From NCBI RefSeq assembly GCF_902702915.1, contig NZ_LR738849.1, positions 1,798,001 to 1,862,000 of the forward strand: a DNA stretch of 64,000 nucleotides, read 5' to 3'. This DNA is from Desulfovibrio sp. 86 (lineage in GTDB: Bacteria; Desulfobacterota; Desulfovibrionia; Desulfovibrionales; Desulfovibrionaceae). The notes beneath the pieces are model-generated. The model made no database searches and was not told the origin of the DNA. It saw nothing but the letters and a program-made list of their open reading frames with translations. The position numbers and the translations under genes were made by a program. Below are positions 1-7,917 of the stretch, in pieces (the first letter of the stretch is position 1; every line of letters begins with the position of its first letter).

Positions 1-235
1 GGCCGTTTGTGGAGGCGCAGGCATCCACACAGGCGGTGCAATCGCCCACGCATTTGCGTGTATCAATCAGCAGGCCCCAGCGCTGGCGTCCGGCTTCGTC
101 CGCAAGGGCGGGACGCGCCGTCAGCAGCACGCCGGGCGCGAGCAGGGTTGCGCCCGCTCCCAGCAGGAAGCGGCGACGCGACTGCATGCACGATTCCCCT
201 GCGCACGCGGTTTTTCTGTTTTCATTGGCGCTCAT
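1..235 (-). CDS. Tat-exported 4Fe-4S ferredoxin subunit, DsrO/HybA-like (partial, runs off the window start)
   Basis: Only the first 78 codons are present. Residues 17-45 form a twin-arginine signal (RRRFLLGAG, then a hydrophobic stretch ending in an Ala-Leu-Ala site), so the protein should be folded with its clusters and exported. The mature part starts WGLLIDTRKC and contains C-x3-C-x2-C-x3-C, the first cluster motif of periplasmic multi-cluster ferredoxins that pair with NrfD/DsrP-type quinone-reactive membrane proteins. Its ATG overlaps the stop of the upstream triheme gene (ATGA), so translation is probably coupled. The pairing of a DsrJ-like cytochrome with this protein recalls DsrJ-DsrO, but the flavoenzyme and binding-protein partners show it is not the canonical dsr operon. 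The membrane partner should lie beyond base 1. Confidence 0.8.
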   Translation of the reverse strand, partial: MSANENRKTACAGESCMQSRRRFLLGAGATLLAPGVLLTARPALADEAGRQRWGLLIDTRKCVGDCTACVDACASTNG

Positions 236-753
236 TTTCCCGCTCCTTTGGCCGCCTGTTCCTGCGTGTACTTCTGCCATTGCTGCAAGCGCGCCTTTAT
301 GACATCGGCATTGCGCACTTCGGGCGACATGACGGCGGGGTCCGTGGTCGGCAGGGACGCGTGGCAGGTGAAGCAGTTGATGGAAACACCCGACTTGGCG
401 TGGCACTGGTTGCAGAAGTGGCGCGGATCGGCCGCGCTCACGGGTTTTTCGCCGTCCCGCACGATGTGACAGGTGACGCAGCGCTCTATGGTGTTGTCTT
501 CCTTACGGGTCGTGGCGCGTGCGGCATGGGTCATGCCTTCCAGAAGCAGCTCTTTGTGATTTTTGCGCATGATCTCCGGGTTTTCAGACCAGTGACCGCG
601 CACAAGCTTCTGTTGGGGCACGGGCGGGGCCGCTTCGGCCGCGACCGCCACGTGTGGGGGCGTTGCAAAAAACACCCCCGCAGCCGCCAGCAGCGCCCCC
701 AGCAGCAAGGCTGGCAAAAGACGATGCCGCACTATGGTATTGAACTGTTGCAT
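232..753 (-). CDS. Periplasmic triheme cytochrome c, DsrJ-like
   Basis: 173 aa. An N-terminal hydrophobic segment (about residues 12-32) is a signal peptide or anchor. Three haem motifs follow: CVTCH (92-96), CNQCH (114-118) and CFTCH (127-131). The spacing, the short last interval, and the pattern FCxxCH-x4-V-x3-CxxCH-x3-P resemble DsrJ of sulfate reducers. The role is electron transfer in the periplasm, presumably between the upstream flavoenzyme/cytochrome-binding-protein pair and the downstream ferredoxin subunit. The ATG at 753 has AAAGGA seven bases upstream. It starts 15 bases after the preceding gene and overlaps the next by four bases, so it belongs to the same operon. Confidence 0.85.
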   Translation of the reverse strand: MQQFNTIVRHRLLPALLLGALLAAAGVFFATPPHVAVAAEAAPPVPQQKLVRGHWSENPEIMRKNHKELLLEGMTHAARATTRKEDNTIERCVTCHIVRDGEKPVSAADPRHFCNQCHAKSGVSINCFTCHASLPTTDPAVMSPEVRNADVIKARLQQWQKYTQEQAAKGAGK

Positions 754-768
754 GGCTTGTCCTTTGTT

Positions 769-1893
769 TTACTTCACCGGCACAAAGTGCTTGCTGACAA
801 CGTCCTGACCTTCCGGCGACAGCATGAAGTCGAAGAAAGCCTGAATATTGCCTGTTGGTTGCAGCGTGATGAGCGTCAGGGGGCGCTTGAGCGGATATGC
901 GCCGGATTGCACGGCTGCTTTTTCCGGCGCTGCGCCGTTGACTTTCAACACTTCCACGCCAGGGATGGCAAAGGACAGTGAAGATGCCGTAATACCGGCA
1001 GGGTCTTTGGCCACATCGGCGACGCAATCGACGGCGTCGTCAAGTTCCACCAGCTTGCCGTAGGCATCCCCACGCAGAACCATGTCCTGAAAGGCTTTCA
1101 CCGTGGCGCGTCCGCCTGCCAGGGCCTCGCTGTACACCACAATGGGAGCGTCGGGGCCGCCAAAGGCTTTCCAGTTGGTTTCCCTGCCGCTGAAGATGGC
1201 GCGCAGTTGGTCCATGGTCAGTGAGCGCACAGGATTTGAGGGATGCACAAACACGCCCATGACGTCGTAGCCAATGACCTGCCAGGCCACGACCTGAGCT
1301 TTTTCCTTGTCCGTAATGGCGCTGGCCAGACCGCCCATGGACACCTTGCCCGCAGCCACAGCCTTGAGCCCGGCGCCAGCGCCGGCTATGCCCATTTCGC
1401 CAAAGGGCACGCCCGTGTGCGCCGTAAACAGCTTGGCGGCTTCGGGCATGATCATGCTGCCCACGGTTGAAGCGCCCTCATACGTCAGCGGCGACTGAAG
1501 CTCCTGGCGCGTCTTTTTGAGGGCCACAGGGGCAGGCACGTTGCCTTCGGGGCTGTCGGCCATGTTGAAGGTGGTGGAAAGAGGGGCGGGCTCAAACTTG
1601 CGGTGACAGAAGCCGCAATCGCGCGAGACCACAACCTGGTTGTGGCAGGTAAAACACGCCACGCCCTTGAAATGGTCTTCCATGGTTATGTGGGCCTTCT
1701 GCGCCGGAGGAAAGATCGAGACATGGCAGTCGTTGCAGACAAAGCCCTTGGATGCATGCAAGGGGCCGTCAAAAACGACCGTACCCTGTCCGCCGCCGCC
1801 GTAACGGAGGGTCTTGCGTTCTGTGGCCCCGGCAGGCGCTGCCATGAGCGCCACCAGCAGGAGCAGCAGAAGCGTTTTGTAAAAATGCCGCAT
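769..1893 (-). CDS. Triheme cytochrome c fused to a PstS-like periplasmic binding domain
   Basis: 374 aa from the ATG at 1893, which has a GGGGG ribosome site six bases upstream; an in-frame ATG at 1926 lies inside the previous gene and is less likely. Residues 1-23 are a signal peptide (lysine, then a Leu-rich core, ending AGA). Residues 30-100 carry CNDCH (53-57), CFTCH (80-84) and CGFCH (93-97) with extra histidines, like a small class III/c7-type cytochrome. From about 130 to the end is a type 2 periplasmic-binding fold of the PstS kind (LTYEGASTVG near its start, LSPEGQDVV near its end). The fusion is unusual: it could be a ligand-gated or ligand-delivering electron carrier. It begins two bases after the FMN dehydrogenase stop. 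What it binds cannot be read from sequence. Confidence 0.85.
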   Translation of the reverse strand: MRHFYKTLLLLLLVALMAAPAGATERKTLRYGGGGQGTVVFDGPLHASKGFVCNDCHVSIFPPAQKAHITMEDHFKGVACFTCHNQVVVSRDCGFCHRKFEPAPLSTTFNMADSPEGNVPAPVALKKTRQELQSPLTYEGASTVGSMIMPEAAKLFTAHTGVPFGEMGIAGAGAGLKAVAAGKVSMGGLASAITDKEKAQVVAWQVIGYDVMGVFVHPSNPVRSLTMDQLRAIFSGRETNWKAFGGPDAPIVVYSEALAGGRATVKAFQDMVLRGDAYGKLVELDDAVDCVADVAKDPAGITASSLSFAIPGVEVLKVNGAAPEKAAVQSGAYPLKRPLTLITLQPTGNIQAFFDFMLSPEGQDVVSKHFVPVK

Positions 1894-1894
1894 G

Positions 1895-3088
1895 CTACGC
1901 CCCCATGAGGATGGACGAAGAAACATTGCGCAGGTTGGGCGTGGCGGTCAGAACCATCATGGCTTCAAGTTCCTGCTTGATGGCTTCGAGCATCAGGGTG
2001 ACGCCGGCAGCGCCGCCGCCGTGCGCTCCACGGATAAGGGGACGGCCGATGAGGCAGGCGTCCGCGCCCAGGGCCAGCAGCTTGAGCACGTCAGTGCCGC
2101 GCCGCACCGCGCCGTCGGCGAAAATGACGGTATGTCCCTTGACCTTGTCCGCGATGGCGGGCAGCACTTCGGCCACGCCGGGGGTGTAGTCCAGCACGCG
2201 GCCGCCGTGGTTGGACACCACAATGCCCTTGGCTCCGGCGTCCACAGCGCGTTGCGCTTCTTCAACGGTCATGATGCCCTTGACGATGAAGGGCAGGCTC
2301 GACCCGCGCGAAAGCTCGCGGATCTGGGCAAAGGTTTTGGGTTCCACGGTCTGGCCGGGCAGGGCGCGGGCGGCGCGACCGGCGGAGTCCACGTCCATGC
2401 CAAAGGCCACAGCGCCCGCTTCTTCCATAAGGCGCACGCGCTTGAGGACTTCTTCCTGCGTGCGGGGCTTGAGAATGGCGATGCCCTTGCCGTTGTAGGC
2501 AGCCTTGAGCACGTCCATGCGGCGCTTGAAGGTTTCAATGGGGTCGCCTATGCCGTCCGCAGCCAGGCCCAGCGTGCCAGCAGCCCTACAGCCGCCAAGA
2601 ATGGCGTTGATGTAGTCCTCTTCAGTCATCTTGCCGCCCATGTTGTACGTCACGCCGCCAGTGGCGGCGGACAGCAGGGGCATGGACAGCTTTTCGCCGA
2701 AGATTTCCACGGCGAGGTCGGGCTTTTTCATGTCATGCAGGGTGCGCATGTTCAGCTTGATATGATTGAGCGCGTCATAGTTGTTCTTGAATGCCTGGCC
2801 GGAGCCAATGCCGCCAAAGCCGGGCACTTCGCCCGCACAGGCGACGCCATTGCATTCGGGGCACACGCGGCAGCGGGGATAGAGCTTTTCACGGGCCACA
2901 CGCAGCACTTCCGCCATGGTCAGCTTGCCCCCGGCGGGCGCGGCGGCGGGCGCGGCGGCCACAGCGGCGGTGGCCGCCTGGACTTCCGAGGCAAGCAGCG
3001 GGGCCACGGCTACGCCAGCGCCGATGGCCATGGCGTTTTTCAAAAATTCGCGGCGGTCAAAACCTTCAATCTTGTTGTCCTTGTCCAT
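1895..3088 (-). CDS. Tat-exported FMN-dependent 2-hydroxyacid dehydrogenase/oxidase
   Basis: 397 aa. A twin-arginine signal (RREFLKNAMAIG, residues 12-23) followed by an Ala/Pro-rich linker to about residue 53 puts this flavoprotein in the periplasm, unlike most lactate dehydrogenases and oxidases of the family. Flavin-barrel signatures are present: FIVKGI (FMN-binding Lys), VSNHGGR (catalytic His and substrate Arg) and ADGAVRRGTDVLKLLALGA with GRP near the C-terminus (phosphate site). An N-terminal C73-x2-C76-x2-C79-x4-C84 cluster (CRVCPECNGVAC) occurs in a subset of the family and might bind metal. The likely reaction is oxidation of a 2-hydroxy acid such as lactate or glycolate with electrons passed to the haem proteins downstream. 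It is first in the operon; AAGGA precedes the ATG. Confidence 0.88.
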   Translation of the reverse strand: MDKDNKIEGFDRREFLKNAMAIGAGVAVAPLLASEVQAATAAVAAAPAAAPAGGKLTMAEVLRVAREKLYPRCRVCPECNGVACAGEVPGFGGIGSGQAFKNNYDALNHIKLNMRTLHDMKKPDLAVEIFGEKLSMPLLSAATGGVTYNMGGKMTEEDYINAILGGCRAAGTLGLAADGIGDPIETFKRRMDVLKAAYNGKGIAILKPRTQEEVLKRVRLMEEAGAVAFGMDVDSAGRAARALPGQTVEPKTFAQIRELSRGSSLPFIVKGIMTVEEAQRAVDAGAKGIVVSNHGGRVLDYTPGVAEVLPAIADKVKGHTVIFADGAVRRGTDVLKLLALGADACLIGRPLIRGAHGGGAAGVTLMLEAIKQELEAMMVLTATPNLRNVSSSILMGA

Positions 3089-3405
3089 GCCTGATTCCTT
3101 GTGAGTTTAGTGGTACATGAAGCATTGTGGGCCGGGCTCTGGCCCCGGCGCAGCCATGCGTGTTCGCCCGGCGGGCCGCGTCTGAGATTGCGCATCCCCA
3201 GTGTGCGGCTGTCCCCCAGTTCCGGCCGGTACCGGCGCATGCCCCGGCAAGAGCTTGCGCTGCCGTTGTGATTCGCAGTTGCGCTGTCGTCGCGTGAGGT
3301 GGCTTGGTGGAGGTGTGCCAGCCCATCAGGCTACGGACGCTCTGCGCTTGCGCTTGCCGGGACATGCTCACGCGCCGCTGTGTCCTTTGAATGACGACAG
3401 TATAG

Positions 3406-3421
3406 AGCAAAGAATGGGCCT
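3406..3421 (-). promoter_or_regulatory. Predicted sigma-54 promoter of the 2-hydroxyacid/cytochrome operon
   Basis: Read on the minus strand the site is AGGCCCATTCTTTGCT. Against the consensus TGGCACG-N4-TTGCW it keeps the GG at -24 and the GC at -12 with exact spacing and a perfect TTGCT box; mismatches are at positions 1, 5 and 7. It lies about 320 bases before the first ATG at 3088. The genes immediately upstream encode a sigma-54 activator, which makes regulation of this promoter by it plausible. Confidence 0.55.
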
Positions 3422-3480
3422 TATTAATTATTTCAGTATGTTAGTTGATTTTTTGGGCGAAAGAACGTGAAATATGGCGC

Positions 3481-3523
3481 AAAACGGGCTTTTCGCGTTC
3501 CGATTCAGAACGCGAAAAGCCCG
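3481..3523 (-). terminator. Intrinsic terminator after the sigma-54 activator gene
   Basis: Perfect 16-base arms (3485-3500 and 3508-3523, CGGGCTTTTCGCGTTC on the plus strand) around a seven-base loop, followed on the minus strand by TTTT. It stands 76 bases after the stop of the activator gene and 60-120 bases upstream of the predicted sigma-54 promoter, so it could also be part of the activator-binding region. Confidence 0.75.
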
Positions 3524-3598
3524 CATAAATATAATTAGCTGATTTTATAGATAGTTAATAATGAACAAAAATGGAACGTGCGCCCGCATGGCGTTCAA

Positions 3599-5863
3599 TC
3601 AGGATGCTTCAGGAGGCCTGATGCCGTAGCGCTTCATCTTTGAATAGAGGGTCGTACGGCCTATGCCGAGCCGGGCGGCGGCATCCTTGCGGCTCCAGGC
3701 GCAATGCTCCAGCGCCTCGCGAATGGCGGTCGCTTCTTTGTCCTCCAGCGTCTGGGCTGCGGCGGAATGGGAGATGGAAGACGGGCGGCCTGAAGCGCCC
3801 GACACGTTGAAGACGCGCATGCGTTCCGGCAGATCGGCAGGGGTGATGGCTCCGTGGCGGCTCAGGGTGGCACACTGTTCCAGCATGTTTTCCAGTTCCC
3901 GCACGTTGCCGGGCCAGTCATAGGCCATGAGCAGCCGTATGGCGGCGGGGCTGAGCGTGCAGGGCTGGCGGCCCGTGCGTCTGGCCAGACTTTCCAGAAA
4001 GTGCCGGGCCAGCAGGGGCAGATCGCCGGGCCTGTCCCGCAGGGGCGGCATCACCAGCGAGATGACATCAAGGCGGTAGTACAGGTCTTCGCGGAACTGC
4101 CCCTTGCGCACCTCGGCGGCCAGGTCACGGTTGGTGGCGGCCAGTACCCGCACGTTGACCGTAAGCGTTTCCTCGCCGCCCACCCGCTCGAACTGCCGGG
4201 TCTGCAATACGCGCAGCAGGCGAACCTGGGCCACGGGCGATATCTCGCCTATTTCATCCAGAAAGACCGTGCCGCCGTCTGCCTGTTCAAAGCGGCCCGG
4301 CTTTTGCCGCAGCGCTCCGGTGAACGCGCCTTTTTCATAGCCGAAAAGCTCGCTTTCCAGCAGGCTTTCAGGGTAGGCGGCGCAGTTGATGACCACAAAG
4401 GGTTTTTCGCGGCGGCCGCTCAGGTTGTGGATGGCTCTGGCGGCCAGTTCCTTGCCCGTGCCGCTTTCGCCGGTGATGAGCACAGTGGCGTCGCTGGAGG
4501 CCACATCGGCGATGCGTTGGAATATGGCGCGCATGCGGGATGAGCGCCCCAGCATGCCGTTGAAGTTGTCCACGCCGTCGTGCAGACGTTGCCCCCGCGA
4601 TTCCTTTTCATAGCGCAGGGCGCGGCTGATGCTGCCCGCAATCTGGTTCAGCACAAGGGCCAGGGCCGCCAGATCGGCCTCGTCCATGCCCTTGGGGCCG
4701 TGCCCCGCAATGAGCGCGCCGCACAGCACATGCTCGTGCACGATGCACACTACGGTCTGGCAGGGGCAGGCGCTTACCTCCGGCGACGCCAGGGGCTCTT
4801 TGAGCCCGCTGGTGGTAAAGACATTCTCGCGGCCTTCAAGCAGCTGCAGGGCCGAATCCCAGGCGTCCCGGCCGAAGAGGGGCGTGCACGCGCGGCCCTG
4901 GGCCGTAACCACGCAGTTTCGGTCATGCTCAAGAAAAAGCAGGCAGTAGGGAACAGGGGCAATGTCGCTCAGATAATCCGGCAGGCGGCGGGCCATGATT
5001 TCAAGCCCGTCCAGGGCGGCAAAGGCCGTAACAATGTCGTTGCACAGACGTAATTGCCGGTGCGAACGATGCAGGGCCGCCGCCTGCGCTTCCATAGAGA
5101 GCATGGTTCCCTCAAGTTTTTCGCTCATGGAGTTGAACGCGCGGGCCATAACGGCCACCTCATTTTGCCCGTATACCGCCACGCGGGTGGTGAGGTTGCC
5201 CCGCCCCACGGAGTCCAGAGCCCGTGACAGCGCGGCGAGAGGGCGGCCCACCCGGCGCAACCAGAGCGTGCCCGCTATGAGGGCCAGCAGCAGAATGATA
5301 AAGGTGAGTCCGGCGGTCTCTTTCCACAACTGGCTGATGCGCATGTCAATGTCGCGCTGCGAAAAGCCCATGCGCAAGACGCCAGCATGGCCGTCAAGCA
5401 GGGGCCAGGCGATTTCGTGGTACCTTCTGCCGTTGGACAGGGTCACAATGCGCTCGACAACGCCAGCGGGGACGCCTTTCTCTTCCCGCATCCCGGCGTC
5501 GGCCGGGGCCTCGTGCGGCTCACCCGTCTTCACGGGCGGGGGCAACAGAATGTCCGGCATGCGGTGCTCAAAGGTGTGCGCGTATACGCGCCCCTGAATT
5601 TCCAGCAAGGCGTAGCCCTGCTCGATGTCGCGGTCAAACTGCGTATCAAGCAGGCGCTGGACGCCGATGATGTCGTTGATGAGCACCATTTCGGCAATGG
5701 GCCCGGCAAGGCTTTGGGTTATACTGCGGGCGTGCCGGGTCAGGGCCTGCTCCAGGCTCTGTGAATAGCGCTCGGCCGCAATAAAGGCAGTCAGGAGGCA
5801 ACTGGAAACGACCAGAACTCCCATTGCCAGCAGAACCGTGGCCTTAAGGGAGAGTTTGCCCAT
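3599..5863 (-). CDS. Membrane-anchored sensor with HAMP, sigma-54 AAA+ activator and Fis-type HTH
   Basis: 754 aa from the ATG at 5863 (GAGGGG just upstream). A transmembrane segment near residues 6-28, a periplasmic sensor of about 150 residues, and a second membrane segment near 185-205 lead to a HAMP linker (GRPLAALSRALDSVGRGNL) and a GAF-sized region. The AAA+ domain has Walker A (GESGTGKE), intact GAFTGA, Walker B (FLDEIGE) and the R-finger region; the C-terminus is a Fis-like HTH (RKDAAARLGIGRTTLYSKMK). Sensor and enhancer-binding protein are therefore one membrane protein with no kinase or receiver step. The start overlaps the upstream binding-protein gene by 20 bases, suggesting the binding protein presents the signal. 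A natural target is the sigma-54 promoter at 3406-3421. Confidence 0.9.
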   Translation of the reverse strand: MGKLSLKATVLLAMGVLVVSSCLLTAFIAAERYSQSLEQALTRHARSITQSLAGPIAEMVLINDIIGVQRLLDTQFDRDIEQGYALLEIQGRVYAHTFEHRMPDILLPPPVKTGEPHEAPADAGMREEKGVPAGVVERIVTLSNGRRYHEIAWPLLDGHAGVLRMGFSQRDIDMRISQLWKETAGLTFIILLLALIAGTLWLRRVGRPLAALSRALDSVGRGNLTTRVAVYGQNEVAVMARAFNSMSEKLEGTMLSMEAQAAALHRSHRQLRLCNDIVTAFAALDGLEIMARRLPDYLSDIAPVPYCLLFLEHDRNCVVTAQGRACTPLFGRDAWDSALQLLEGRENVFTTSGLKEPLASPEVSACPCQTVVCIVHEHVLCGALIAGHGPKGMDEADLAALALVLNQIAGSISRALRYEKESRGQRLHDGVDNFNGMLGRSSRMRAIFQRIADVASSDATVLITGESGTGKELAARAIHNLSGRREKPFVVINCAAYPESLLESELFGYEKGAFTGALRQKPGRFEQADGGTVFLDEIGEISPVAQVRLLRVLQTRQFERVGGEETLTVNVRVLAATNRDLAAEVRKGQFREDLYYRLDVISLVMPPLRDRPGDLPLLARHFLESLARRTGRQPCTLSPAAIRLLMAYDWPGNVRELENMLEQCATLSRHGAITPADLPERMRVFNVSGASGRPSSISHSAAAQTLEDKEATAIREALEHCAWSRKDAAARLGIGRTTLYSKMKRYGIRPPEAS

Positions 5864-6752
5864 GCAAAGGCCCCTCGGGAGAAAGCGGCGCCGCCATATG
5901 GCGCACATTGGCGTACCAGGCATCCTCGGGCACCACAAAGCGGTCAATGCGCAGATCCTGCAACATGGCGCGCCCTTCCGGGCTTTCGTGCATATGCAGC
6001 AGGATGTCGCGGATTTTGTCGCGCTTGCTGTCGTCCATGCCCGCCGAAGTGACCACAGGGGGGATGGCAAACGTGCCGGATTTGACAAGTACCTTGGTTT
6101 TTCCTGTTATTTCAGGACGTAGGGCTTCGCTGTAGTCCCACACGAGGCTGTTGACGGCAGCGGCGTCCACCAGGCCGCGCGCCACCGCCAGTATGGAATT
6201 GTCATGGCTGTGGGTAAAGATGGTGCTGCTGAAAAACGATTCAGGTGACTGGCCAGCCTGGCGCAACAAAAAGACAGGACTCAGATAGCCGGTATTGGAG
6301 TCGGGATCGGTAAAAGCAAAAGATTTGCCGCGCAGGTCGTCCAGGCTTTTGGCATGGCTCGAGGCATGAACGATGACATAGGACTGGTAGGTGCTCTCTC
6401 CCTGCACAACCGGCATGGCCAGAAGGTTTTGCCCGGTATCCACAGTGTCCAGGGCATAGGGGCCGGAACAGATGAAGGCCATGTCTATGCTGTTGCTGCG
6501 CAGCAGATCGCGCACCTCGGCATGGGTTTTTCGCTGGACGAATTCCAGTTCCACGCCCAGCTTGCTGCCCAGATACTGCAGCAGGCGAAAATAGGAGGCA
6601 AAGGTATCACTGGGGGACATCATGGGGGCCACAGCCACCCTGAGCTTCTGGGCCGCGCCCGGAACCGGCGGGTCCTGGGCAAAGATGGGCGCTGGCAGTG
6701 CCCACGTGGAGAGCAGTATATAAAAAAACAGCAGGATGCGAAGATGCATCAT
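5844..6752 (-). CDS. PhnD-like periplasmic phosphate/phosphonate-type binding protein (probable sensor partner)
   Basis: 302 aa. Signal peptide at residues 1-26 (hydrophobic, ending PIFAQ). The rest is a PhnD/transferrin-type periplasmic-binding fold: LRVAVAPMMSPSDTFASYF at the start of the mature protein, a VELEFVQRKTHAEV segment, and SFAFTDPDSNTGYLSPVFLL typical of PhnD-like proteins. No ABC permease or ATPase gene is nearby; instead the gene overlaps a membrane-bound sigma-54 activator. That argues for a sensing rather than uptake role, as seen for PhnD-like proteins paired with kinases. Family membership does not mean the ligand is phosphonate. AGGAG lies six bases before the ATG. Confidence 0.85.
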   Translation of the reverse strand: MMHLRILLFFYILLSTWALPAPIFAQDPPVPGAAQKLRVAVAPMMSPSDTFASYFRLLQYLGSKLGVELEFVQRKTHAEVRDLLRSNSIDMAFICSGPYALDTVDTGQNLLAMPVVQGESTYQSYVIVHASSHAKSLDDLRGKSFAFTDPDSNTGYLSPVFLLRQAGQSPESFFSSTIFTHSHDNSILAVARGLVDAAAVNSLVWDYSEALRPEITGKTKVLVKSGTFAIPPVVTSAGMDDSKRDKIRDILLHMHESPEGRAMLQDLRIDRFVVPEDAWYANVRHMAAPLSPEGPLHGQTLP

Positions 6753-7197
6753 TCATTTCTCCTGGCGCGGAAAGGATGGGCAAAGATCATGCGGAAGACG
6801 GATATGCCCATGGTAGCGTGAGCGTCGCCGTATGTAAACGCCGCCAGGGAAGCGCCGCCTGGGCCTGGGGGGACTGAGAGCGCAACGCCAACGCCCTGCG
6901 GCGGAGGCATGGGTGAACTCGTCCACCTGCATGGCGGAAGGCAGGGCATGCGGGCCTAAAAAAATGGCCGCAAAGCAAAGGGCAGGCATGGATGGCAAAG
7001 CCCGGAAGGATTCACCCGCAATGGCCGCCCGGTGCAAGGGGCATTTACAGATCCGCGCGAAAGGTGACTGTTCCCGCAGTCGATGGAGAGGGGATGTGAT
7101 GGTTCTTCATTCTCGCCCGGCGCGGCTTTCCGTGTGCCCGCGCTCACTTTTCGTGCGGGGAAAGGATTGTGAAAAGCGCAGGCGTTCGAATGTGGCA
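6753..7197. other. Intergenic stretch with no gene recognised
   Basis: About 445 GC-rich bases between the start of the PhnD-like gene and the end of the GntR gene. Open frames here lack ribosome sites and recognisable motifs. It probably holds the promoter of the PhnD-like/activator pair, but I could not pick out a convincing one. Confidence 0.4.
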
Positions 7198-7863
7198 TTA
7201 TGCACGTTTTTTCGCTGCCTCGTTAAGGAATTGGAGAAAATTATCATTGAAAGTGTTGGCAATATGCAGATGAAGGCGTGCGCAGGCTTCATCAATGCGG
7301 TCGTTGGCGATATGTTCGGCAATGATGCGGTGCGCCTTGACCGAAGTTGCGATAAAATCCTTGGTCAAGGACAAATAGGAGCGAAGAATTGTAATCTTGT
7401 CAAAAATAATGGTATAGTATTTTTCAAGGTAGATATTTTTTGAATGTGTAAGGATGATGGCATGAAAATCCTTATCCATGGACAGATATTGGCTAAAATC
7501 GCCTTTGTCGAGATAGTGTTCGGCCAGCGAAACACTTTTTTCCAGCGCCACCACCAGTCGCACGGGGTCGGCGGCGTACGCGCAACGCAGGGCTCCCTCC
7601 TCCACGCATGTCCGGGCCTGTACCAGTGACAGCAGATCCTCCTGTGAAAAACGGAAGATAAACGTGCCGCTTCGTGGATGGATTTCAATAAGCCCCTCGC
7701 TTCTCAGTCGCAAAAATGCCTCCCGGACGGGGGTTTTTGAAACCTTGAACTCTTCCGCCAGATCCGTATCCAGAACCTTTTGTCCCAAAAGCAGCTTTTT
7801 TGAAAAGATCTGTTTTTTTATCCTTTGGTAAACAACATCCGCAACAGACGTGATGGTAGACAT
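7198..7863 (-). CDS. GntR-family transcriptional regulator (FadR/FCD subgroup)
   Basis: 221 aa from the ATG at 7863, preferred over an in-frame ATG at 7875 because GAGG stands six bases before it. Residues 1-70 are the winged helix (DLAEEFKVSKTPVREAFLRLRSEGLI, with a HPRSGTFI wing). The rest is an all-helical FCD effector domain with metal-site-type residues (MDKDFHAIIL, later HRIIAEHI). Such regulators usually respond to sugar acids or short organic acids. It is the last gene of a same-strand cluster with two MFS carriers and an acid-sugar-dehydratase-like enzyme, whose substrate or product is the probable effector. The gene is AT-richer than its neighbours, consistent with acquisition. Confidence 0.9.
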   Translation of the reverse strand: MSTITSVADVVYQRIKKQIFSKKLLLGQKVLDTDLAEEFKVSKTPVREAFLRLRSEGLIEIHPRSGTFIFRFSQEDLLSLVQARTCVEEGALRCAYAADPVRLVVALEKSVSLAEHYLDKGDFSQYLSMDKDFHAIILTHSKNIYLEKYYTIIFDKITILRSYLSLTKDFIATSVKAHRIIAEHIANDRIDEACARLHLHIANTFNDNFLQFLNEAAKKRA

Positions 7864-7917
7864 GGGGGGCCTCATTAGGGGTCACACGGTTGCCACACCG
7901 ACGAAACCAACGCGTTA

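Larger units (their letters stand above)
3089..3598. other. Regulatory gap between the redox operon and its putative activator
   Basis: About 510 bases without a convincing gene. The half near the redox operon is GC-rich; the half beyond 3400 is AT-rich and holds the sigma-54 promoter, the long palindrome/terminator, and two copies of GAACGTG (in AAGAACGTGAAAT at about 3461 and in TGGAACGTGCGCC at about 3571) that could be activator sites. Confidence 0.5.

Noticed and set aside
1..753. Canonical dsrMKJOP operon
   Set aside because: The DsrJ-like and DsrO-like proteins sit behind a hydroxyacid dehydrogenase and a haem-binding-protein fusion, not dsrM and dsrK, so this is a related but different module.
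1892..3094. Long plus-strand frame opposite the FMN dehydrogenase
   Set aside because: Antisense shadow; the minus-strand protein has a Tat signal and all flavin-binding motifs.
6913..7443. Open frame overlapping the PhnD/GntR gap and the GntR gene end
   Set aside because: No ribosome site, no motif, and it overlaps the well-supported GntR gene.
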